Assembly (NCBI GenBank): GCA_022801815.1
Contig: JAAWTB010000005.1
Location: forward strand, 1-32,148
From: Oscillibacter sp.
GTDB lineage: Bacteria > Bacillota > Clostridia > Oscillospirales > Oscillospiraceae
Direction of reading: 5' to 3'
DNA: 32,148 bases
This document shows, piece after piece, positions 23,655-32,135 of the stretch (positions are counted from its first letter, which is position 1; each line of letters starts with the position of its first letter). The notes beneath the pieces are model-generated. The model made no database searches, was not told the DNA's origin, and saw only the letters and a list, made by a program, of their open reading frames with translations. The position numbers were made by a program, and so were the translations under genes.

Positions 23655-24998
23655 CTACCCGGTAATTTCCTCGTCCGCCGGTTCATCTCCCAGGGCCGGC
23701 GCCTCTTCCGGAGGCGGCTCCTCGGTGCTCTCCCGGATGGTGGCCTGAATCTGATACAAGCCGTTTATGCCAATGTCGCCCTTGTCCACCGTCACCTCCG
23801 CCGGAATGGTGTAGGTACCGGAGGCGGCGGAGTAATCATCCAGGTCCACCGTTACGACGATGTCCTCCCCCGTGAGGGCGGACACGTCCGCCTCCGTACC
23901 GAAGACCTTCACCGCCAGGCTGCCCGTCAGTGCCTCTACCTGTTTCCCTTCCGGCAGGTTCAGCCAGGAGATGTTCTCCGTGGAAATGGTAGAGCTGGTC
24001 ATATCCTCAAAGCGGATGCGCAGAGCCGCACGGGTGACGCCGCTGACGTTTGTGCAGCCATCAGGCGGGATAATTAGATAGTTGGTGGTGGTGTAACTTT
24101 CCGAAGCCGTAGTGCCCAATTCCGTCAGTTTGTAGGTGCCCAGCACCAGGGTTTCCACATTTTTCAGCTCGGTGGCGTCGCCGGAAACAGCGATGGTCGC
24201 CGGTTCGATGAAGTATTCCGTGTTCCGCGCACGGCAGCCGGGAGCGTCAATGAAGTTAACAACCAGGCGCAGTTCCTTGGTGACGAAGACCGGCAGCGTG
24301 GCCGTAACGCTCTCCACCGAGGAGTGGATGTTCGCCTTGTCCAAAATCTGGCCGTTTTGATCGTAGAATTGCAGCTCCAGGTTTTGTGTTACCGTCTCCA
24401 CCGCGCTGTCGCCAATGTCCAAGGTAACCTTGGCGTAGCTGATGGGGTCAATGTCCTCCTGGAGTCCCCGGACCTCCACCTCCGTATGGGAGAGCTCCAC
24501 CTGTCCGGCGGAGTAGCTTTCGGCCACGTTGCCCACCAGTTCGCAGCTGACGCCGATGGTCCGGCTGTAGAGTTCGCTGATGTTTACGGTTGCCATGCTG
24601 ATGCTGGCGCCCTCCCTTTGGATGGCGTTGTTTCCAAACCGGGAGTCCGTGAAGCTGACAACGTAGTTAACCCGCTGCACTCCGGCGCTGGTCACATCAA
24701 AAAGACTGGCGGTGACCCGGATATGGGCCCGGTCTAAACTGGAAATGCTCCAGCGGGTGCCCTTCAGCTCCAAATCAATGGTCCGGTCTGTGTCTTCGTC
24801 CACCAGCATCAGCCCCCGGTCCGTCAAGGTGCTCTCATATAAATACTCAATGGGAATCTCCAAGAACTCCCGGGTCTGGGTCTGCGGCGCACCGTTTGGG
24901 CCGCTGGTCAGGTCGGCATACAGCCAGATACCGGCGGCTACCAGAACCGACAGCAGCACGTAGACAACCTTGCGGCGTCCTGTTTTCTCGTTTTCCAC
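23655..24998 (-). CDS. cdaR: YbbR/CdaR family regulator of diadenylate cyclase
   Basis: The product has a single N-terminal membrane helix (KVVYVLLSVLVAAGIWLYADL) and about four extracytoplasmic YbbR repeats, ending in an acidic Pro/Glu tail. In B. subtilis CdaR contacts CdaA at the membrane and adjusts c-di-AMP synthesis. Start choice: GTG 24998 lies 8 bases after GGAGG and one base after the cdaA stop; GTG 25007, three codons upstream, overlaps cdaA and is an alternative (450 residues). No glmM follows, unlike the usual cdaA-cdaR-glmM order. Confidence 0.9.
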   Translation of the reverse strand: MENEKTGRRKVVYVLLSVLVAAGIWLYADLTSGPNGAPQTQTREFLEIPIEYLYESTLTDRGLMLVDEDTDRTIDLELKGTRWSISSLDRAHIRVTASLFDVTSAGVQRVNYVVSFTDSRFGNNAIQREGASISMATVNISELYSRTIGVSCELVGNVAESYSAGQVELSHTEVEVRGLQEDIDPISYAKVTLDIGDSAVETVTQNLELQFYDQNGQILDKANIHSSVESVTATLPVFVTKELRLVVNFIDAPGCRARNTEYFIEPATIAVSGDATELKNVETLVLGTYKLTELGTTASESYTTTNYLIIPPDGCTNVSGVTRAALRIRFEDMTSSTISTENISWLNLPEGKQVEALTGSLAVKVFGTEADVSALTGEDIVVTVDLDDYSAASGTYTIPAEVTVDKGDIGINGLYQIQATIRESTEEPPPEEAPALGDEPADEEITG

Positions 24999-24999
24999 C

Positions 25000-25872
25000 T
25001 TAGGCACCTCCGTCCTTCTTGGAGCGCAGCAGACCCGTCAGGCTGAATTTCTGCTTTTCCGTCCCGGTCTCCTCCTGCGGAAGCAGTTCGTTCCGCAGGA
25101 GGTTATCCAGAGTCTCCGGCTTCAAGTGCCGTTTCAGCATTCCGCCGGTGGCCACAGAGATGGACCCGGTTTCCTCCGACACAATAACCACCACCGCGTC
25201 GGAGTTTTCGCTCATGCCGATGCCCGCCCGGTGCCGCATGCCTAAATCCCGGGACAGGTTCACGTTCTTGCTCAGGGGGAGCATACACCCCGCCCCCAGC
25301 ACTCGTCCGCGGCGGACAATCACCGCGCCGTCATGCATGGGCGCTTTCACAAAGAAAATATTTTTTAAAAGCTCGCTGGAAACCGACGCATCCAGCACTG
25401 TGCCGCTGCGGACCATGTCGTCCAGCAGAATTTCACGCTCGAACACGATCAGCGCCCCAGTACGGGACTGGGACATCTCCGAGCAGGCCAGCACGGTCTG
25501 TTCGATAGTCTGCTCCAACACGCTGGCGTTCTCCGTCCGGGTGAAGAGGGCCAGGATACGGCGGCTTCCCATCTCCTCCAAAATCCGGCGGATTTCCGGC
25601 TGAAACAGGATGATGAGGGCGAGTACGCCCACCTCTACCATGCGGCTGAGCAGGTAATAGATGCCGTTGAGCCCAAAGAGATAGCTCAAAAGCAGCGCCG
25701 CCAGGAACACGAACAGTCCCTTTAAAAGACTGGCAGCCTTGGTGGTCTGTACCAGAGTCAGCACCTTATACAGTGCAAACGCCATGATGACAATATCCAG
25801 GACATCGGTTGCCTCAATGGTCAGCAGATACCGGCCGATGGTGGCAATCAGTTCCGTTAGCGTTACATTCAT
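25000..25872 (-). CDS. cdaA: Membrane diadenylate cyclase
   Basis: CdaA condenses two ATP into c-di-AMP, which controls potassium, osmolyte and wall balance. The 290-residue product has three N-terminal membrane helices (within residues 25-92), a short coiled segment, and the DAC domain with DGA at 181-183 and RHR at 213-215, both catalytic. The ribosome site is modest (AGGGATG, about 12 bases upstream). It is the first gene of the long array and has its own SigA-type promoter. Confidence 0.96.
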   Translation of the reverse strand: MNVTLTELIATIGRYLLTIEATDVLDIVIMAFALYKVLTLVQTTKAASLLKGLFVFLAALLLSYLFGLNGIYYLLSRMVEVGVLALIILFQPEIRRILEEMGSRRILALFTRTENASVLEQTIEQTVLACSEMSQSRTGALIVFEREILLDDMVRSGTVLDASVSSELLKNIFFVKAPMHDGAVIVRRGRVLGAGCMLPLSKNVNLSRDLGMRHRAGIGMSENSDAVVVIVSEETGSISVATGGMLKRHLKPETLDNLLRNELLPQEETGTEKQKFSLTGLLRSKKDGGA

Positions 25873-25956
25873 TTTTACGTCGTCATCCCTTTCTTCCGCG
25901 CCGCCGGGAGAGCGGCTGTTCCCGCCGTGAGAAACGTCAGGTCACGAATACTATAG

Positions 25957-25985
25957 ATTATATAGAATCCGGCGGTAAAAAGCAA
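25957..25985 (-). promoter_or_regulatory. SigA-type promoter of the cdaA operon
   Basis: On the minus strand TTGCTT (25985-25980), a 17-base spacer and a perfect TATAAT (25962-25957) lie in the 153-base gap upstream of cdaA. The predicted start is near 25950, giving a leader of about 80 nt. The rest of the gap shows no strong hairpin. Confidence 0.7.
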
Positions 25986-26025
25986 GGTAAACCAAGGGAA
26001 AATTACCGGAAAATTCACGGTCTGT

Positions 26026-27159
26026 TCAGAAAGCCCTCCCCAAAATCCCCTGAACCGCCCGAAGCAGCCGGGCAATCTCCTCCGGCGTGTTGAAATCAGA
26101 GAAGCTGACGCGCACGGTACCGGTGTCCAGCGTCCCCGCCGTGCGGTGGGCGTAAGGGGCGCAGTGAATGCCTGCCCGGACGGCAATTCCCCGCTCCGCC
26201 AGGGCGGAGCCGATGGTTTCTACGTCCACGCCTTCCGCTGTCAGGGAGAGAACCCCTGTTTGGTTTTGAAGTCCCGGAGAAGCAAAGAGACGCAGGCCGG
26301 GCATAGCTTCCAGACCCTGAAGGGCCAGCTGTGTTAAATGCTTTTCATGCGCCAGGATCTTATCTGGTCCTCCCCGGCGGACATACCGAACGCCGGCCAG
26401 CAGACCCGCGATTCCCGGCATGTTGAGGGTTCCGGCCTCCAGGCGATCCGGCAGAAAGTCCGGCATCCGCTGCTGGATGGACTGGCTTCCGGTGCCCCCT
26501 TCCAGAAGAGGACGGGTAAGCACGTCCTCCCGGCAAAGCAGTACGCCGGTTCCCTGGGGACCGTAAAGGCCCTTGTGTCCCGGCATGGCGATGAAGGCTG
26601 CTCCCAAAGCCTCCATGTCCAAGGGCAGCACCCCAGCGGACTGAGAGGCGTCGATGATGAAAGGGACGCCCCGGCTCCGGCAGATGGCGGAAATCTCCCC
26701 CACCGGCTGGATGAAGCCAAAGACATTGGAGACGTGGCTGCAAACCACCGCATCTGTTCCGGGGACAATGAGACGGTCAAAGGCTTCCGTCACCGCCTTC
26801 GGCTGGAAAAGCGGAGCGGCAGCAACGGCAATTTTCGCCCCCAAAGCCTCCAGGGGCCGGGTTACGGCGTTGTGCTCATAGCCGGAGACCACTGCCCGCC
26901 CGCCCGGCGGCACCAGGCTTTTGATAGCGATATTTAGTGCATGGGTAGCGTTAAGGGTAAATACCACCTGCTCCGGATTTTTCAATCCGAACAGCTCCGC
27001 CAGTTCCGAACGGCACCGGAAAGCCGTGTCGGCGGCCCGGGCGGCGGCGGGATAGCCTCCCCGCCCCGGGGAGCTCATGGAGGCCAGGGCCTCCCACATG
27101 GCGGCGGCGACAGAAGCGGGTTTTTGAAAACTGGTGGCCGCGCTGTCGAAATAAATCAT
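26026..27159 (-). CDS. Class V aminotransferase, cysteine desulfurase-like
   Basis: The 377-residue product starts IYFDSAATSFQKP and has the PLP-binding lysine in MPGHKGLYGPQGTG, SHVSNVFG, and DASQSAGVLPL, all typical of the NifS/CsdA-like branch. A catalytic-loop Cys near the C-terminus (IHCAPYAHRTAGT) is present, so sulfur or selenium mobilisation from cysteine or selenocysteine is plausible. Its ATG overlaps the stop of the DUF3343 gene. It is not beside iscU or tRNA-thiolation genes, so it is unlikely to be the housekeeping desulfurase. Confidence 0.92.
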   Translation of the reverse strand: MIYFDSAATSFQKPASVAAAMWEALASMSSPGRGGYPAAARAADTAFRCRSELAELFGLKNPEQVVFTLNATHALNIAIKSLVPPGGRAVVSGYEHNAVTRPLEALGAKIAVAAAPLFQPKAVTEAFDRLIVPGTDAVVCSHVSNVFGFIQPVGEISAICRSRGVPFIIDASQSAGVLPLDMEALGAAFIAMPGHKGLYGPQGTGVLLCREDVLTRPLLEGGTGSQSIQQRMPDFLPDRLEAGTLNMPGIAGLLAGVRYVRRGGPDKILAHEKHLTQLALQGLEAMPGLRLFASPGLQNQTGVLSLTAEGVDVETIGSALAERGIAVRAGIHCAPYAHRTAGTLDTGTVRVSFSDFNTPEEIARLLRAVQGILGRAF

Positions 27160-27407
27160 GGCCTCACCTCCTGGTACAGGCCTTTCTGAAACAAAAATAT
27201 TTGAACGGGGTCCAGACTGTCCCTGTGGAGAGCGGTCAGGGCCTCCGGCAGATCGGAAACTGCCACGCGCACAGCGTAAGCACAGCCCATATCCGTCAGG
27301 TCTCTGGAAGGCCGGAAGATATGGCAGCGGATGCCCGCCCGGCCCAGGGACTTCTGCATCCGCTGGGCATAGGTTACGGAGCGGGCCAGGATGATATAGT
27401 GCTCCAC
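27156..27407 (-). CDS. DUF3343 protein, putative Se/S carrier-like
   Basis: The 83-residue product reads VEHYIILARSVTYAQRM with a central CAYAVRVAV; DUF3343 has been described as a putative Se/S carrier family. No ATG start is available at the right place; GTG 27407 lies 7 bases after AAGGAGG and fits the family length, whereas an upstream GTG (27413) touches the ribosome site. It overlaps the desulfurase-like gene by four bases, a pairing seen in other Clostridia and consistent with passing sulfur or selenium from enzyme to carrier. Confidence 0.82.
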   Translation of the reverse strand: MEHYIILARSVTYAQRMQKSLGRAGIRCHIFRPSRDLTDMGCAYAVRVAVSDLPEALTALHRDSLDPVQIFLFQKGLYQEVRP

Positions 27408-27512
27408 AAACACTCCTCCTTTCTCTCCTATTCTATGGGGCTGGGAGCGAAAGGTGCCAAAGCGTGAAAACGCCCCGCCGGAGAGCGGAGCGAAAAACAC
27501 AGTTTGAGGCGT

Positions 27513-28001
27513 TTAAACACGGAGGCGTTCCACTAATACCACAGCGTGGGCCGCCATGCCGGAGCCGTCTCCGGTGAAGCCCAGCCCCTCCTCGGTGGTG
27601 GCCTTGACGTTGACCTGTTCCGACTCAATTCTCAAGGCAACGGCGATATTCTCCGCCATTCGGGCCTTGTAGGGGGCAACCTTCGGCGCCTGGGCCAGGA
27701 GCGATGCGTCAATGTTCACCACGGCGAAGCCCTTCTCCTCCAGGAGATGGCCCGTCTCTTCCAGCAGCTTCAGGCTGGAAATACCCTTGTAGGCTGGGTC
27801 CGTGTCCGGGAACAGCTTCCCGATGTCCCCCAGCCGGGCGGCTCCCGTCAAGGCGTCTATGACGGCGTGGACCAATACGTCCGCGTCCGAATGGCCCAAA
27901 AGTCCCGTTTCCCACGGGATTTCTACACCGCCCAGAACCAGCTTTCGCCCTGGGACCAGGCGGTGAACGTCATAGCCATGGCCCACCCGCAGATTTGTCA
28001 T
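27513..28001 (-). CDS. ispF: 2-C-methyl-D-erythritol 2,4-cyclodiphosphate synthase
   Basis: IspF makes the cyclic diphosphate intermediate of the MEP isoprenoid pathway. The 162-residue product has the metal-binding GYDVHRL near the N-terminus, [20 protein letters not shown], the DTDP loop and the C-terminal [12 protein letters not shown]. Its ATG overlaps the ispD stop by four bases. In some bacteria ispD and ispF are fused; here they are separate. Confidence 0.97.
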   Translation of the reverse strand: MTNLRVGHGYDVHRLVPGRKLVLGGVEIPWETGLLGHSDADVLVHAVIDALTGAARLGDIGKLFPDTDPAYKGISSLKLLEETGHLLEEKGFAVVNIDASLLAQAPKVAPYKARMAENIAVALRIESEQVNVKATTEEGLGFTGDGSGMAAHAVVLVERLRV

Positions 28002-28738
28002 CGTCCTTCCTCCCGGGCCTTTACAATGGCCTCCGCCAAAATCATATCCATAGGCGTGGTAATTTTCAGATTTTCCTCCTCGCCCTCTACCAGGAAGACC
28101 ACCTTTCCCAGCCGCTCCACAGCGGAGGCATCGTCGGTAACAGGAGCCTCCTGCTCTAAAGCGGACTGGAGGGCCGCCTTCAGCAGGCTGGCCTCAAAGA
28201 CTTGGGGGGTCTGAACGGCCCGGAGGCGGCCCCGGTCCAGGGTCTCCTCCACCCCGCCATCCTCCCGAACGGATTTCATGGTATCCTTCACTGCCACGGC
28301 GGGCGCAGCGGCGGAACAGCGGGCGGCGGCAAAAACCACCCGGTCAACGAGTTCCGGCGTCACCAGGGGGCGGGCTCCATCCTGCACCGCCAAAAGCTCC
28401 ATCTCCGGCGATGCCTCCAGGGCCGCCAGCAGCACGGAGTGGACCCGGTTCTCTCCGCCCCGGATCACCTTTGTGCACTTTGTCAGCCCATAGGTCCGGC
28501 AAAGCTGAGAAATCTCCAGGATATCCTCCTCCCGGGCGGCAACGATGACCTCGTCCACGCTTCCGGCCACCTGAAGCGCCGCCAGGGTCCGCACCAGCAC
28601 CGGCACGCCCTCCAGGGGCTGAAGCAGCTTGTTTATGCCGCCCATCCGGCTGGAGCTACCCGCAGCCGCCACCAAGGCGGCGCAGCGGGACCGCCTGGCC
28701 TCCCGCACTTTTTTGAAAAACGGCAGCACCTCAAACAC
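27998..28738 (-). CDS. ispD: 2-C-methyl-D-erythritol 4-phosphate cytidylyltransferase
   Basis: IspD couples CTP to MEP, the third step of the MEP pathway. The 246-residue product has the nucleotide-binding [19 protein letters not shown], with Gly-rich loop and conserved Arg and Lys, [14 protein letters not shown], and the C-terminal [14 protein letters not shown]. The start is a GTG at 28738 with GGAGAGG very close upstream; GTG 28729 is possible. It follows carD by 20 bases. Confidence 0.95.
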   Translation of the reverse strand: MFEVLPFFKKVREARRSRCAALVAAAGSSSRMGGINKLLQPLEGVPVLVRTLAALQVAGSVDEVIVAAREEDILEISQLCRTYGLTKCTKVIRGGENRVHSVLLAALEASPEMELLAVQDGARPLVTPELVDRVVFAAARCSAAAPAVAVKDTMKSVREDGGVEETLDRGRLRAVQTPQVFEASLLKAALQSALEQEAPVTDDASAVERLGKVVFLVEGEEENLKITTPMDMILAEAIVKAREEGR

Positions 28739-28758
28739 CCTCTCCGCCCCATCGGGCC

Positions 28759-29256
28759 CTACTGCGGAACCGGCGGCTTCTGCATAACCGCGCGGTCCAG
28801 CCGCGCCTCCGCCTCTTGATAGGCGCAGCCCTCCACCAGCGCAATTTCCGAGAGAATGATCTGCTTCGCGCTGTGAAGCATTTTCCGCTCCCCCGTGGAA
28901 AGCCCGCGGCGGGACTCCCGCCGCATCAGGCTCTTCACCACACGGGCCACCTCGTTGAGGTTCCCGCTTTTCAGCCGGAGGAGATTTTCCTGATAACGTT
29001 TGTTCCAGTTCGCACTGGCTTCTACCTCCAAGGCGGGGATTCCGTCGAAAAATGCCTCGGCCTCCGCCTCCGAGATGATGGACCGGATACCGATGGCCTG
29101 GGAGTTTGCAGTGGGAATCTTCAAAATCAGCCCGCCCACAGGCATTTTGAAGACGTAATACTCCTTCAGCGTGCCCGCCACCTTTTCCTGGACCACATCA
29201 TCGATGACACCTGCCCCGTGCATGGGATGCACGATCAGGTCCCCGATTTGGAACAT
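28759..29256 (-). CDS. CarD family transcription regulator
   Basis: The 165-residue product begins FQIGDLIVHPMHGAGVID, the RNA-polymerase-interacting (RID) domain found in CarD and the Mfd protein, with a helical DNA-binding C-terminal half (RYQENLLRLKSGNLNEVARVVKSL). CarD stabilises open promoter complexes. ATG 29256 follows AAAGGGG; a GTG two codons earlier is less likely. The gene leads the ispD-ispF operon, an arrangement common in Clostridia. Confidence 0.95.
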   Translation of the reverse strand: MFQIGDLIVHPMHGAGVIDDVVQEKVAGTLKEYYVFKMPVGGLILKIPTANSQAIGIRSIISEAEAEAFFDGIPALEVEASANWNKRYQENLLRLKSGNLNEVARVVKSLMRRESRRGLSTGERKMLHSAKQIILSEIALVEGCAYQEAEARLDRAVMQKPPVPQ

Positions 29257-29451
29257 GGACACCCCTTTCTCTGTCGCGGCCTCCGCCGCTGTGTTGTTTG
29301 CCTCTTAAATATTCCTGATTCCATGCTGGTTCAAATTCCGTGCCGAGATTCCCGATTCCGTGCGAAAGACTGCCCTGGATAGGGACTGCTGTCCAACGAA
29401 GTTCCTATGAGACAAACACCACACAGCAGAGGCCCCGCAGAGAGCGGCGGC
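29257..29451 (-). promoter_or_regulatory. Gap with SigA-type promoter of carD-ispD-ispF
   Basis: TTGAAC (29334-29329), a 17-base spacer and TATTTA (29311-29306) on the minus strand form a fair promoter, with a start near 29300. Between it and the CoA-transferase stop lie a weak hairpin (ATAGGGAC near 29380 with GTTCCTAT near 29402) without a T run, and a short direct repeat ATTCCGTGC. No clear terminator for the CoA-transferase gene was found. Confidence 0.5.
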
Positions 29452-30801
29452 TCAGCGCTTGTTGGAGCGCCGCCAGATGTGCATCTTCTCCGCCTCGGCA
29501 ATAAGCTCCTCCCGGAACTGGGGATGCGCCAGGCCTATGAGGCCCTCCGCCCGCTCCCAGGTGGATTTGCCCTTGACGTTAAACTTGCCGTACTCCGTCA
29601 CAATCCAGTGAAGGTTCGTGCGGGTGGCCGTCACCACGGACCCCTCCACCAGAGTAGGCCGGATGCGGGACTTCAGCTGCCCGCTCTTCTTATCCAGGAA
29701 GGAGGAAGAGCAGCAGATAAAGCTCTTGCCGCCCTTGGCCAGGTACGCGCCCATAACGAAGTCCTGCTGTCCGCCTGCGCCGGAGATGTGGTTAACGCCG
29801 GAGGACTCGGAGGACACCTGGCCAAAGAGGTCAATGTCCACCGCGCCGTTGATGGAGGTGAATTTATCGATTTGGGACACCCGGGCGATATCGTTGACAT
29901 AATTGACCGGAGCAGCCATGCATTCGGGATTGTTGTTCAGGAAGTCATAGAGCTTCTGCGTGCCCGCAGCAAAGGCGTAGGTCTGCCGGCCCCGGTCAAA
30001 GGGCTTGCGGGCCCCGGTGATGCGGCCTGCCATGGACATATCCACAAAAGCATCCACGTACATTTCGGTGTGGACGCCCAAGTCCTTCAAATCGGACTCG
30101 GCAATCATTTTGCCGATGGCGCTGGGCATGGAGCCAATGCCCAGCTGGAGGCACGCGCCGTCCTCGATTTCCGGGACTACCAGGTTGGCCACGGCCAGGT
30201 CCACCTCGGAGGCCGGAGCGGCCCCGCCGCCCAAAATCTCCATGGGGGGATTCTCCCCTTCCACGACCATTGTTACATCACTGATATGTACACCGTTTTC
30301 AAAGCCGCCCAGGCACACAGGAATATTCTTGTTAACCTCGACAATGACGGTTTTGGCGCACTCGCACACCGCCTTCATGTGGGAACCGCCGGGACCGAAG
30401 TTGAACCAACCGTGCTCATCCATAGGAGCCACCTGGAACATGGCCACATCCAAAGTCTGAATGCAGTCGCGGTAGTAGCCCGGCAGCTCGGAGTAGCGCA
30501 GGGGAATATAATAGGCAAATCCCTCTTTGATGGCCTTCCGTTCGATGCCGCTCATATGCCAGGAGTTCCATGCAAAGTGCCCGGCAGCGTCCGGCACATC
30601 AAAAATAGCGGGCCGGCGGGTCAGGATGCCGCCCCGGATGTTCACATCCTTCAGCTCGCCCATCCGGGCGGCCAGGGCTTTATCCAGGGCATTGGCGGAG
30701 CAGACTGTCCAGCCATAATCCAGCCAGTTGCCGGACTGAACCACCTTAACCGCCTCATCGGCGGTGGTCAATTTCTGGCGGTATTCCTCCTGAAAGTTCA
30801 T
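29452..30801 (-). CDS. but: Butyryl-CoA:acetate CoA-transferase
   Basis: The 449-residue product closely matches what I recall of Roseburia-type But: [11 protein letters not shown] at the start, [49 protein letters not shown] with the likely catalytic Glu246, [15 protein letters not shown], and the tail [11 protein letters not shown]. It moves CoA from butyryl-CoA to acetate, the last step of butyrate formation. 4-hydroxybutyrate CoA-transferase is a close relative and the main alternative. ATG 30801 follows GGAGGAAG; the frame runs 14 codons further up without support. It is a single gene with its own promoter. Confidence 0.93.
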   Translation of the reverse strand: MNFQEEYRQKLTTADEAVKVVQSGNWLDYGWTVCSANALDKALAARMGELKDVNIRGGILTRRPAIFDVPDAAGHFAWNSWHMSGIERKAIKEGFAYYIPLRYSELPGYYRDCIQTLDVAMFQVAPMDEHGWFNFGPGGSHMKAVCECAKTVIVEVNKNIPVCLGGFENGVHISDVTMVVEGENPPMEILGGGAAPASEVDLAVANLVVPEIEDGACLQLGIGSMPSAIGKMIAESDLKDLGVHTEMYVDAFVDMSMAGRITGARKPFDRGRQTYAFAAGTQKLYDFLNNNPECMAAPVNYVNDIARVSQIDKFTSINGAVDIDLFGQVSSESSGVNHISGAGGQQDFVMGAYLAKGGKSFICCSSSFLDKKSGQLKSRIRPTLVEGSVVTATRTNLHWIVTEYGKFNVKGKSTWERAEGLIGLAHPQFREELIAEAEKMHIWRRSNKR

Positions 30802-30886
30802 AATTGCTTCCTCCATCTGTATTGATTTTCTGTCTCCCCGCAAAGCGCGGTGGGTAAATTTCTACAGCATGACATCTATGTTCAAT

Positions 30887-30915
30887 AGTATATCATCTTT
30901 GGGAAAATATTGCAA
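30887..30915 (-). promoter_or_regulatory. SigA-type promoter of the CoA-transferase gene
   Basis: On the minus strand TTGCAA (30915-30910), a 17-base spacer and TATACT (30892-30887) give a start near 30880 and a leader of about 80 nt. A short GC hairpin, CCGCGC/GCGG type, lies in the leader near 30835-30850. Confidence 0.65.
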
Positions 30916-30948
30916 CGTCAAAACGTGAAAAAAATAACATGTTTTTCC

Positions 30949-30978
30949 AAAAAAGCGGCGGACCCACAGGCCCGCCGC
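30949..30978 (-). terminator. Terminator after the ribosomal protein S1 gene
   Basis: GCGGCGGACC (30955-30964) pairs with GGCCCGCCGC (30969-30978), with one mismatch, around CACA; on the minus strand TTTTTT (30954-30949) follows. It lies about 30 bases after the S1 stop codon. Confidence 0.88.
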
Positions 30979-31010
30979 CTAATTCTCCGGCTTTTGCGGT
31001 TTGCGAAGGC

Positions 31011-32135
31011 TTACTCCTCCGTCTCTTCCCCTTCGAATTCCTCCACCGTAGGAGCCAGCAGAGCACGGATAGACAGGGAGATCTTTTTCCGCTCTTCGTC
31101 CACGGCGGTGATCTTAGCGTCCACCATCTGACCCTCGGACAGCACGTCCTCCGGCTTCTCAATGCGGCGGTCGGCAATCTGGGAAATGTGAATCAGGCCG
31201 TCCACGCCGGGGACCACCTCGGCAAAGGCGCCGAAGGTCATCAGCTTGACGATGCGGACAGAAGCCACGTCACCCACGGCGTACTTGTCCATAAACACCT
31301 GCCAGGGGTCCACGTTGTGGTCCTTGACGCCCAGGGAAATCTTCCGCTTCTCGGGGTCGAAGGAAATGACGTAAACCTCCATGGTGTCGCCCACCTTGCA
31401 TACCTCGGAAGGAGTCTTGATGCGGCTCCAGCTCAGCTCCGAGATATGTACCATGCCGTCTACGCCGCCGATGTCGACAAACACGCCGTAGCTGGTCATG
31501 GATTTCACAGTGCCAGTATAACGCTTGCCTACCTCAATGTTGGCCCAGATTTCCTCCTGAGCGGCCCGGCGGGCCTCGTCGGAGACGGAACGGATGGAGC
31601 CAACCACCCGGCGGCGGGCGCGGTTTACCTCGGTGACGCGGAGCTGAACCTTCTGGCCCTTCATGGCGGAGAGGTCAGCGCCTCTGGGCTGGCCGCTCTG
31701 GGATGCGGGAACAAACACCCGCACGCCCTTGACGGACACCACAATACCGCCCTTGTTCTCCTCGGTGACAGTGCCTTCCATCACAGTCTTCTCTTCCACG
31801 GCCTGCTCGATGTTTTCCCAGATCTTCACAGCATCCAGCCGCTTCTTGGAGAGTTCGGCGTACCCTTCCACATCATTGACGCGGACAATGTAGGTCTCAA
31901 TTTCGTCTCCCACCTTCACCACGTCCTCGGGCTTGGCGCTGGGATCGTCGGTCAGCTCGCTGAACTTGATGTAGGCCGCCTGCTTGGCGCCCACATCCAC
32001 CTGCACCTCCGTCGGAGTGATGGCGGTGACAATGCCGGTTACCTTCTCCCCTGTATTTAAAGTTTTGAAGGACTGGTTCAGCAGTTCCTCAAAGGACTCC
32101 TCGTTGTTCTCCACCGCTCTGATTTCTTCACTCAT
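31011..32135 (-). CDS. rpsA: Ribosomal protein S1-like protein with four S1 domains
   Basis: The 374-residue product has four S1 RNA-binding domains (about residues 28-95, 110-180, 200-270 and 285-355), the third and fourth with the standard YGVFVDIGGVDGMVHISELS and FGAFAEVVPGVDGLIHISQI blocks; the second is divergent. Four domains is the usual Firmicutes S1 length, against six in E. coli. It helps mRNA binding on the ribosome. The N-terminal acidic stretch and ATG at 32135 are complete, though no strong ribosome site is visible in the 13 bases left before the window edge. In many Clostridia the gene is fused to or follows ispH; that gene would lie outside the window. Confidence 0.93.
   Translation of the reverse strand: MSEEIRAVENNEESFEELLNQSFKTLNTGEKVTGIVTAITPTEVQVDVGAKQAAYIKFSELTDDPSAKPEDVVKVGDEIETYIVRVNDVEGYAELSKKRLDAVKIWENIEQAVEEKTVMEGTVTEENKGGIVVSVKGVRVFVPASQSGQPRGADLSAMKGQKVQLRVTEVNRARRRVVGSIRSVSDEARRAAQEEIWANIEVGKRYTGTVKSMTSYGVFVDIGGVDGMVHISELSWSRIKTPSEVCKVGDTMEVYVISFDPEKRKISLGVKDHNVDPWQVFMDKYAVGDVASVRIVKLMTFGAFAEVVPGVDGLIHISQIADRRIEKPEDVLSEGQMVDAKITAVDEERKKISLSIRALLAPTVEEFEGEETEE

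Larger units (their letters stand above)
9122..25872 (-). other. Probable 18-gene operon, cdaA to rsgA
   Basis: Eighteen consecutive minus-strand genes are separated by at most 38 bases, and many overlap by 1 or 4 bases (ATGA or TGATG junctions). A SigA-type promoter lies before cdaA (25957-25985) and an intrinsic terminator after rsgA (9091-9120). I saw no internal terminator. Internal promoters are not excluded. Confidence 0.7.

Noticed and set aside
27428-27435. CATAGAAT on the minus strand before the DUF3343 gene, resembling a SigE -10 box
   Set aside because: No matching -35 element lies 14 bases upstream, and no sporulation link is evident. A SigA reading (TTGGCA with a 19-base spacer) is also poor.
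27440-27512. Possible terminator after ispF (AAACGCC with GGGCGTTT)
   Set aside because: The arms are separated by a long unstructured loop and the T run is short, so it is too weak to list as a feature.
29407-30825. 472-codon plus-strand frame opposite the CoA-transferase gene
   Set aside because: Antisense shadow; the His-, Gly- and Ala-rich translation is typical of mirrored GC-rich coding DNA.
30939-32060. 373-codon plus-strand frame opposite the S1 gene
   Set aside because: Antisense shadow of the S1 domains; it also begins inside the S1 terminator.
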